Shown piece by piece: positions 1 to 5,019 of a stretch of 5,746 bases of DNA (the first letter of the stretch is position 1; every line of letters begins with the position of its first letter). Under the pieces are notes generated by a model, which made no database searches, had not been told where the DNA came from, and worked only from the letters and a program-made list of their open reading frames with translations. The DNA comes from an uncultured Marinicella sp. (GTDB taxonomy: Bacteria; Pseudomonadota; Gammaproteobacteria; Xanthomonadales; Marinicellaceae). The stretch lies in NCBI GenBank assembly GCA_938008005.1, contig CALLLZ010000246.1, positions 1 to 5,746 on the forward strand. The letters run 5' to 3'. Both the position numbers and the translations under genes were made by a program.

Positions 1-1963
1 TCAGTTTTTTGACCCAGAGCGCATTGTCACCAATAAAAAACTATCAATGGCTGATGGCGCTGTTCGTGGCTGGGATAAACGCAACGGTTGGTACTTTCAG
101 TTATTACAAGCAGTGGCAAAAACCTATAAATTTGATGTCAACACACCATTAGAAGATTTGCCAAAAAAAATCCAAGACGTGTTGTTTTTTGGCAGCGGTG
201 ATAAGAACATCAAATTCACCTATTACAGTGACAAAGGCCAATATGAGCGCAATCATCCTTTTGAAGGTATTGCCAATAATATGAAACGTCGCTACCAAGA
301 AACCGAATCATCAATGGTTCGAGAAGAACTGAATAAATACATCAGTAAAAAATCATGCCCTGAATGCGAAGGTATGCGACTGAATCGCAGCGCCAGAAAT
401 GTTTTCATCAACGACATCCCCTTACCACATATCAATGCAATGTCGATTGCTGATGCCTTGGCATACTTTGAAGGCCTAGAATTAACTGGTCAAAAAGCAC
501 AAATAGCCGAAAAGATTATCAAAGAAATTCATGAGCGTTTGAGCTTCTTAGTCAATGTCGGGTTGAATTATTTAACCGTGGACCGTAAAGCAGACTCTCT
601 CTCAGGTGGAGAGGCCCAAAGAATTCGGCTCGCTTCTCAAATTGGCGCAGGCTTAGTTGGTGTCATGTACGTGCTGGACGAACCCTCCATTGGTTTGCAC
701 CAAAGAGACAATGAAAAATTACTTAAAACTTTAGTCAACCTTAAAAACATGGGTAATACTGTGATCGTGGTTGAACATGATGAAGATGCCGTCAGAATGG
801 CAGATTTTGTGGTTGATATCGGACCAGGTGCAGGGGCTCACGGTGGTGAAATTGTAGCCCAAGGAACGCCTCAACAAATCTGTGAAAATCCAAATTCAAT
901 TACGGGTAAATACCTAACCGGCAAACTAAAAATTGAAATCCCAAAGAAAAGGCATCCAGTTGATAAGAAAAAACTTTTCAAACTCAAAGGTGCATCCGGA
1001 AACAACTTACAAAATGTTAATGTCGAAATTCCTGCTGGATTACTGACTTGTATCACCGGTGTTTCTGGTTCAGGAAAGTCAACATTAATCAATGAGACCG
1101 TATACAAAGCACTTGCAAATCACTTGAATCGCGCCTCCCACCAAGCCCAACCGTACAAGAGCTTTGAAAACATTGAGCTGTTTGATAAAGTTGTGGACAT
1201 TGACCAAAAACCCATAGGCAGAACACCCAGGTCTAACCCAGCCACGTACACTCAACTATTTGGCCCTATTCGTGATTTGTTCTCTAATACTCAAGAAGCC
1301 AGAACCCGTGGCTACAAACCTGGCCGTTTCAGTTTCAATGTCAAAGGCGGACGCTGTGAAGCTTGTCAAGGTGACGGCTTAATCAAAGTTGAAATGCACT
1401 TCCTACCCGATGTTTATGTGACTTGTGATACCTGCAAAGGCAAACGATATAATCGAGAAACTTTAGATATCCAATATAAAGGCAAGAACATTTATGAAGT
1501 TCTGAACATGACCGTTGAAGAAGCACTGCCATTTTTTGCAGCCATACCAACCATCGCGACCAAGTTACAAACATTGTTGGATGTCGGATTAAGCTACATC
1601 ACTTTAGGGCAAAATGCCACAACCCTATCTGGTGGAGAGGCTCAAAGGGTCAAGTTGGCCAAAGAATTATCCAAACGTGATACCGGCCAAACTGTTTATA
1701 TATTAGATGAACCAACCACCGGCTTGCACTTTGCTGACATCAAGCAATTACTCAAAGTTTTGCATCGTTTGCGTGATAATGGTAACACCATCATGGTGAT
1801 TGAGCATAACCTAGATGTGATCAAAACAGCTGATTGGGTCATTGATTTGGGGCCTGAAGGTGGAAATGGTGGCGGTAAAATTATTGCCAAAGGCACACCA
1901 GAAGAATTAGTCAAAGTGAAAAACAGTCACACGGGCACATTCCTCAAATCTGTGTTGAAATAA
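1..1963 (+). CDS. uvrA: UvrABC excinuclease subunit A, 5'-truncated by the window edge
   Basis: UvrA is the dimeric ABC-type ATPase that finds bulky DNA lesions and loads UvrB in cytoplasmic nucleotide excision repair. The open frame runs from base 2, with no start visible. About 653 residues remain, and by comparison with E. coli UvrA (940 aa) roughly 280 N-terminal residues lie off the window, including the first Walker A. Seen in order: a CPEC pair (about 356-367); the first ABC signature LSGGEAQR (599-622) and Walker B VLDEPS (671-688); the second Walker A GVSGSGKS (1058-1081); the C-terminal zinc module C-x2-C-x19-C-x2-C (codons 1355, 1364, 1424, 1433); the second signature LSGGEAQR (1625-1648); and Walker B ILDEPTTGLH (1700-1729). 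All motifs are intact and the end matches the family C terminus, so the gene looks functional. The ATG at 47 is internal: the residues before it (QFFDPERI) continue the UvrA alignment. The promoter and any LexA site are outside the window. Confidence 0.98.
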   Translation, partial: QFFDPERIVTNKKLSMADGAVRGWDKRNGWYFQLLQAVAKTYKFDVNTPLEDLPKKIQDVLFFGSGDKNIKFTYYSDKGQYERNHPFEGIANNMKRRYQETESSMVREELNKYISKKSCPECEGMRLNRSARNVFINDIPLPHINAMSIADALAYFEGLELTGQKAQIAEKIIKEIHERLSFLVNVGLNYLTVDRKADSLSGGEAQRIRLASQIGAGLVGVMYVLDEPSIGLHQRDNEKLLKTLVNLKNMGNTVIVVEHDEDAVRMADFVVDIGPGAGAHGGEIVAQGTPQQICENPNSITGKYLTGKLKIEIPKKRHPVDKKKLFKLKGASGNNLQNVNVEIPAGLLTCITGVSGSGKSTLINETVYKALANHLNRASHQAQPYKSFENIELFDKVVDIDQKPIGRTPRSNPATYTQLFGPIRDLFSNTQEARTRGYKPGRFSFNVKGGRCEACQGDGLIKVEMHFLPDVYVTCDTCKGKRYNRETLDIQYKGKNIYEVLNMTVEEALPFFAAIPTIATKLQTLLDVGLSYITLGQNATTLSGGEAQRVKLAKELSKRDTGQTVYILDEPTTGLHFADIKQLLKVLHRLRDNGNTIMVIEHNLDVIKTADWVIDLGPEGGNGGGKIIAKGTPEELVKVKNSHTGTFLKSVLK

Positions 1964-1985
1964 CAACAAAATCATGGGATATAAT
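1955..1985 (+). promoter_or_regulatory. Candidate sigma70 promoter for the TMEM175-like gene
   Basis: TTGAAA (1955-1960, 5/6 to the -35 consensus) lies in the last codons of uvrA. TATAAT (1980-1985, 6/6 to the -10) follows after a 19-bp spacer, which is longer than the optimal 17. Transcription would begin near 1992, at or next to the ATG at 1993. The mRNA would then be nearly leaderless, or translation would start at the internal ATG at 2050. Read-through from uvrA is also likely given the 29-bp gap and no visible terminator. The -10 match is what I see; its activity is inferred. Confidence 0.45.
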
Positions 1986-1992
1986 TAATCGT

Positions 1993-2721
1993 ATGCAACC
2001 GTTAACACAAGAATTTCTCAATCAGTGTCCAGTTGAAGGCGGCTTTCGCATGCGCGGTATGGCCATGACTCGGATAGAAGTTTTTGTAGATGCCGCTTTT
2101 GCATTCGCAGTAACCATGCTGGTCATTTCGATTGACCAAATCCCAAGTACAATGGCTGAATTAATCGAAGTATCCAAATACATCCCAGCTTTCATTCTGA
2201 GCGTGGGACAACTGGTTATTATTTGGCACAACCATTCAATTTGGAGTCGAAAATTTGGTTTAGAGGATGCCAAGACAGTGTTTTTATCAATCAGCTTATT
2301 GATTGTGGTGTTGATTTATATTTATCCTTTGAAAATCATGTTTGAAGGTTTATTCGCCTGGATCAGCCAAGATTATCTTCCCAGCAACTTTAAGTTACAA
2401 TCTTATGCTGAACTGCGTTTTTTATTTTATTATTTTGCCGCAGGATTTTTGGTGATTTGTTTGATATTTATGGCACTTTATCGTCATGCGTTACGTAAAA
2501 AAGAAGCGTTAAAGCTATCGGCGTTTGAAATTTTTAGCATACAAACCTCTGTATTGATCAGACTATCAATGATAGGCATTTGCTTACTTGCATTAATTGT
2601 ACCTGCCTTGTTACCCGATGATGTCGTACCCTATTCGGGATTTGCATATTCATTGTTATGGCCTGTTATTGTTTGGATCAATAAAAGCCGTGAAAAAAAA
2701 TGGCAAAACCTAAATAAATAG
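1993..2721 (+). CDS. TMEM175/DUF1211-family integral membrane protein (putative K+ channel)
   Basis: Bacterial members of this family have six membrane helices and form tetrameric potassium-selective channels of the inner membrane. The first helix carries the family signature R-x3-F-S-D-x2-F-A-x3-T. Here it reads R27, F31-V-D33, F36-A, T41, so the usual Ser is Val. A conserved W-H pair follows in helix 2 (W78, H79, H81). Hydrophobic segments fall near residues 32-48, 62-80, 94-114, 142-163, 184-205 and 213-230, with a basic C-terminal tail. The length (242 aa) suits a single six-helix unit. The start is uncertain. ATG 1993 has only a weak GGGA 13 bp upstream and overlaps the start point predicted from the TATAAT at 1980. 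ATG 2050 (Met20) has GAAGG 10 bp upstream and still keeps the whole signature. I kept 1993 because the FRMRG stretch that straddles Met20 looks to me like part of the family's pre-helix region. The gene follows uvrA by 29 bp on the same strand and may be co-transcribed. Channel function is inferred from the family, not shown here. Confidence 0.85.
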   Translation: MQPLTQEFLNQCPVEGGFRMRGMAMTRIEVFVDAAFAFAVTMLVISIDQIPSTMAELIEVSKYIPAFILSVGQLVIIWHNHSIWSRKFGLEDAKTVFLSISLLIVVLIYIYPLKIMFEGLFAWISQDYLPSNFKLQSYAELRFLFYYFAAGFLVICLIFMALYRHALRKKEALKLSAFEIFSIQTSVLIRLSMIGICLLALIVPALLPDDVVPYSGFAYSLLWPVIVWINKSREKKWQNLNK

Positions 2722-2750
2722 TAACAAATACAATTCAGGACTTTTGTTAC
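2721..2750. repeat. 8-bp inverted repeat after the TMEM175-like gene
   Basis: GTAACAAA (2721-2728) and TTTGTTAC (2743-2750) are perfect complements around a 14-base loop, and the left arm starts on the last base of the stop codon. The stem is AT-rich and no T-tract follows, so it is a poor intrinsic terminator. It could be an operator upstream of the next gene or a chance dyad. Confidence 0.35.
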
Positions 2751-2770
2751 ATGTAATTTGATGGTCTAAT

Positions 2771-2779
2771 TGCGATAAT
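2771..2779 (+). promoter_or_regulatory. Candidate extended -10 promoter for the exported protein gene
   Basis: TGCGATAAT is a TGn extension followed by GATAAT (5/6 to the -10 consensus). No good -35 lies 16-18 bp upstream, which is tolerated in extended -10 promoters. Transcription would start near 2786, giving a leader of about 20 bases. I see no Shine-Dalgarno match before the ATG at 2807. Confidence 0.35.
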
Positions 2780-2806
2780 TATTAAAAGTTAATTGCCTTA
2801 ATTCTT

Positions 2807-4048
2807 ATGAAAAAAATCACACAATCAATTTTATCTACTGTATTAACTTTCTCCGCTTTTGCAATAACCGCTGCAAATCCAGAACCCACCATTTATGGAA
2901 CTGTCACTCACTCAAATGGCGAATCGGTTACTGGCAGTATCCGTTGGGGTGATCAAGAAACCTTCCTCAGTGACATCTTCAATGGTGAAAAGTTAAATAC
3001 TGTAGGTATCGAACATTTATCTGAAGATGAAAAAGAAACCTTGGTAGATCAACAGCCAGGACCAAAGGCCCAAATCGGCGGCTTAGAAATTACATTCAAA
3101 TCTTTTTTTGGCAAAGAAATCAAAATGCCGTTTTTTAATGTGCGGTTCGGCGCCATAAAAACAATTGACATCAAAAACAATATATTCACCATCACCTTAC
3201 ACGATGGCAGTACATTCCAAAGCAATGATGAACACAATGACACCAGTGACGAAATTTATGTATTAAGCACAGATGGTAAAACTTCGGAATTTGATATTGA
3301 AGACCTAAGCAGTATCGTTTTTTCTGCTGCTCCTGTTGATGCCAAAACTTTTGGTGATGGCATTTATGGTGTTGTTTCCTCTGAATTAGGAACTTTTAAG
3401 GGGCGTATTATGTGGGACCATGACGAGAGAACTTTGGATGAAGAACTGGATGGCAATGATGCATCGCAAGAATACGAGATCAAATTTGCCCAGATAAAAA
3501 GTATTGAAAAAGTAGATAGCGGCAAGGCAGCAAAAGTGCAGTTAAAAGATGGCAATACATTAACCCTAACTGGTACCAACGATGTCAACAATGGCAATAG
3601 AGGGGTTTGGCTTGACCATCCAGAACTGGGCCGCATTGATATTGATTGGAAAAAATTCAACAAACTAGACATCAAAGCAGTTGATGTGGCCTGGATGAAT
3701 TTTAATGATTACGTCAATCAAGCCAAACAAATCGGTGGAACAGTCACATTAAATGATGACAAGCAAATCAAGGCCGATGCTTTAACCTTTGATTTAAATC
3801 AACAAAGTTTAGCTGAATTACTTTATGTAGATGTGAATGGATCTAATCGACAAATCCCTTTGCAACTGATAAAAAAGATCACTAAAAAAGACAGCCATTC
3901 AGTTGTATTGTTACTACGGGATCAAAGTCAATTAATAGCCAATGGTAATCGCAGTATAACCCAAGATAACAACGGCTTACTATTAACGACTGCTGGGCAA
4001 CATAAATGGTATAAATGGCAGAATATTAAGTCAATTGAGTTTGATTAA
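2807..4048 (+). CDS. Exported three-module protein of unknown function
   Basis: I do not recognise a named family. The 413-residue product starts with a typical Sec signal peptide: Lys2-Lys3, a hydrophobic core at about 8-20, and probable cleavage after Ala23 (TAA/NP). There is no lipobox cysteine and no cysteine anywhere, so a soluble periplasmic or secreted protein is likely. The mature part looks beta-rich and is three divergent copies of one module, at about 29-172, 186-289 and 308-413. Copies 1 and 2 open with IYGxV, then G-x-I-x-W (GSIRWGDQE and GRIMWDHDE), then an acidic stretch with DxxFNG or DEELDG; copy 3 is degenerate here. All three continue with a hydrophobic strand ending in I-K-x-I, a V-x-L-x-D-G/Q-x-x-L hairpin and a closing strand ending in I-x-F/I. 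Copy 1 has an extra insert of about 30 residues (61-104). The ATG gives a complete signal peptide, so the start is sound. The gene is flanked by an 85-bp gap upstream and a convergent phoB downstream, so it is probably a single-gene unit. A ligand-binding or scaffolding role is possible, but nothing shows catalysis. Confidence 0.85.
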   Translation: MKKITQSILSTVLTFSAFAITAANPEPTIYGTVTHSNGESVTGSIRWGDQETFLSDIFNGEKLNTVGIEHLSEDEKETLVDQQPGPKAQIGGLEITFKSFFGKEIKMPFFNVRFGAIKTIDIKNNIFTITLHDGSTFQSNDEHNDTSDEIYVLSTDGKTSEFDIEDLSSIVFSAAPVDAKTFGDGIYGVVSSELGTFKGRIMWDHDERTLDEELDGNDASQEYEIKFAQIKSIEKVDSGKAAKVQLKDGNTLTLTGTNDVNNGNRGVWLDHPELGRIDIDWKKFNKLDIKAVDVAWMNFNDYVNQAKQIGGTVTLNDDKQIKADALTFDLNQQSLAELLYVDVNGSNRQIPLQLIKKITKKDSHSVVLLLRDQSQLIANGNRSITQDNNGLLLTTAGQHKWYKWQNIKSIEFD

Positions 4049-4094
4049 GAAGATCATAACTTTCTTAAATAACGTGCATTCTAAGTCTATGCAC
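4045..4094. terminator. Weak hairpins between convergent genes
   Basis: Two short dyads sit between the convergent stop codons. TTAAGAA (4045-4051) pairs with TTCTTAA (4062-4068). GTGCAT (4074-4079) pairs with ATGCAC (4089-4094) across the phoB stop codon. On the minus strand the second hairpin is followed by GTTATTT, a poor U-tract, so it could end phoB transcription. Both stems are short (6-7 bp), and I would not call either a confident intrinsic terminator. Confidence 0.25.
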
Positions 4095-4773
4095 TGACTA
4101 ACTTATAACCCACGCCCCTAACTGTTTGAATCCATTTATCTTTGTTATGCTTTTTCAATGCTTTGCGAAGACGCAAGATATGGACATCTACTGTGCGGTC
4201 TTCAACAAATGTGTTTCGCCCCCAAATGTGATTCAAAATATGCTCCCGAGCCAACAACTTATTCGGATTTTGTAAAAACAACTTCAATAACTTAAACTCA
4301 GTCAAGCTCAAATTCAATGGCTCTCCATCAATCAAAATTTCATGAGCACCCGCATCCATCACAATTCCTTGATACTCAATTTGATGATTGGCCTCAAAAC
4401 CATGAGAACGTCTTAGATGAGCTCTGATTCTTGCCATCAATTCTAGCATAGATGCTGGTTTTGTCAGGTAATCATCTGCACCTCGCTCTAAGCCTTTTAC
4501 CTTATCTTTTTCTTCTGCTCGAGCAGTTAACATAATGATAGGTACTTCTTTAATTACATCATCACGGCGAATCATGTCGATTAAGTCAATACCACTCATA
4601 TCTGGCAGGCCCCAATCTATTACAATTAAATCTGGATGCACTTGATTCAGTTGCTCCAAAGCTTCGTGCCCGGATGCGGCTTTGAAAGTATCAAAACCCT
4701 CACGTCGTAACGAAAATGCCATCATTTCCCGGATGGCCATGTCATCTTCAACAATCAGGATGTTGTTTTGCAT
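4087..4773 (-). CDS. phoB: Phosphate regulon response regulator PhoB
   Basis: This is an OmpR/PhoB-class transcription factor. When phosphorylated, normally by PhoR during phosphate limitation, it binds PHO boxes and recruits sigma70 RNA polymerase. I place the start at 4773 (228 aa, against 229 in E. coli). The receiver residues then fall at the E. coli numbers: acidic pocket Glu9-Asp10, phosphoacceptor Asp53 (VIDWGLP), Thr83 (MLTAR), Tyr102 and Lys105 (DYLTKP). The C-terminal winged helix (about 128-228) keeps LSLTEFKLL, HIW184, the recognition helix EDRTVDVH198 with Arg201 and Arg203, and the wing VRGVGY223 with Arg219. Position 200 is Leu where E. coli has Arg. An in-frame ATG at 4803 would add ten residues, but it overlaps the proposed -10 element, so it should not be on the mRNA from that promoter. 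Neither start has a clear Shine-Dalgarno; the leader before 4773 is A-rich. No phoR lies downstream, since the next gene is convergent. Autoregulation is indicated by the upstream PHO box. Other OmpR-class regulators look similar, but the match to PhoB is specific throughout. Confidence 0.93.
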   Translation of the reverse strand: MQNNILIVEDDMAIREMMAFSLRREGFDTFKAASGHEALEQLNQVHPDLIVIDWGLPDMSGIDLIDMIRRDDVIKEVPIIMLTARAEEKDKVKGLERGADDYLTKPASMLELMARIRAHLRRSHGFEANHQIEYQGIVMDAGAHEILIDGEPLNLSLTEFKLLKLFLQNPNKLLAREHILNHIWGRNTFVEDRTVDVHILRLRKALKKHNKDKWIQTVRGVGYKLVSA

Positions 4774-4801
4774 TTTTTCAGGTTTTTCTGTTAAAGATGT
4801 C

Positions 4802-4807
4802 ATAATA
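4802..4807 (-). promoter_or_regulatory. Candidate -10 element of the phoB promoter
   Basis: On the minus strand TATTAT (5/6 to TATAAT) lies exactly 10 bp downstream of the proposed PHO box. As I recall, the same spacing occurs in E. coli phoA and phoB, where the PHO box replaces the -35. The predicted transcription start is near 4795, inside the longer reading frame and about 22 bases before the ATG at 4773. Confidence 0.55.
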
Positions 4808-4817
4808 GGTAAACATT

Positions 4818-4835
4818 ATGACAAATCAGTGACAC
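4818..4835 (-). promoter_or_regulatory. Candidate PHO box (PhoB operator) upstream of phoB
   Basis: Read on the minus strand the site is GTGTCACTGATTTGTCAT. It matches the E. coli consensus CTGTCATAWAWCTGTCAY at 13 of 18 positions by my count. Both TGTCA cores are perfect and exactly 11 bp apart, the direct-repeat period PhoB recognises. Its orientation and its 10-bp distance to TATTAT fit activation of phoB. Confidence 0.6.
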
Positions 4836-4947
4836 TATTGTCATAATATTTAATTTAAAAAGTGGCTTTATCCATGCCATGAACTCAATTTTATACTTTT
4901 CGTTCACTGAAGAATATCTGCTTGACATTTATTGGGCTTTTAAATGC

Positions 4948-4965
4948 ATGACAAAAAATTGACTG
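4948..4965 (-). promoter_or_regulatory. Second, weaker PHO-box-like site
   Basis: Read on the minus strand it is CAGTCAATTTTTTGTCAT. It has GTCA and TGTCA cores 11 bp apart and 13 of 18 matches to the PHO consensus, though one core lacks its T. It overlaps the proposed -35 of the divergent aldolase gene and points toward phoB, about 110 bp from the first box. The A/T-rich spacer inflates the match, so this is tentative. Confidence 0.3.
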
Positions 4966-4986
4966 GAAAATATCCACCCATACATT
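4959..4986 (+). promoter_or_regulatory. Candidate sigma70 promoter for the aldolase-family gene
   Basis: TTGACT (4959-4964, 5/6) and TACATT (4981-4986, 4/6) are separated by 16 bp. Transcription would begin near 4993, leaving a leader of about 27 bases that contains the GGAAC ribosome-binding candidate at 5011-5015. The -10 is mediocre, so the call is moderate at best. Confidence 0.35.
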
Positions 4987-5019
4987 TATGCTTAACTTCA
5001 ATCAAACCACGGAACAGAC

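Larger units (their letters stand above)
4798..4847. repeat. Three copies of TGTCATAAT in alternating orientation
   Basis: TGTCATAAT occurs on the plus strand at 4798-4806 and 4839-4847 and on the minus strand at 4815-4823. The first and second copies form a 9-bp dyad with an 8-base loop. The second and third form a 10-bp dyad (4815-4824 with 4838-4847) with a 13-base loop. The dyad centres are about 20.5 bp apart, close to two helical turns. The cluster contains the PHO box and the -10, so it probably serves as the phoB operator. It might also bind another dimeric regulator. Confidence 0.6.
4774..5019. other. Divergent intergenic regulatory region between phoB and the aldolase gene
   Basis: This AT-rich stretch has no credible gene on either strand. 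It holds the phoB promoter and operator at its left end and the proposed aldolase promoter at its right end. TGTCA/TGACA occurs at 4798, 4819, 4830, 4839, 4923 and 4949, far more than the fewer than one expected by chance in about 246 bp. A perfect -35 hexamer TTGACA at 4922-4927 has no convincing -10 at normal spacing. The middle part (about 4850-4920) shows nothing I can name. Confidence 0.6.

Noticed and set aside
47..49. ATG as the start of uvrA
   Set aside because: The frame continues upstream to the window edge and the residues before it align with UvrA, so the gene is cut by the window rather than starting here.
599..1648. Repeated LSGGEAQR-coding segments as a DNA repeat
   Set aside because: They are the two ABC signature motifs of UvrA, the expected internal duplication of the protein family.
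871..1914. Three minus-strand open frames (871-1107, 1383-1574, 1696-1914) inside uvrA
   Set aside because: They are antisense to strongly conserved UvrA motifs and their products resemble no family I know. They are shadows of the real frame.
2022..2273. Minus-strand open frame inside the TMEM175-like gene
   Set aside because: It lies wholly opposite conserved membrane helices, with no recognisable product or start signal.
3049..3675. Two minus-strand open frames inside the exported protein gene
   Set aside because: They overlap the repeat modules of a gene with a clear signal peptide, and their products are of unlikely composition.
4922..4950. Perfect TTGACA as the -35 of the aldolase promoter
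   Set aside because: No acceptable -10 hexamer lies 15-19 bp downstream. The nearby TTGACT/TACATT pair fits better.
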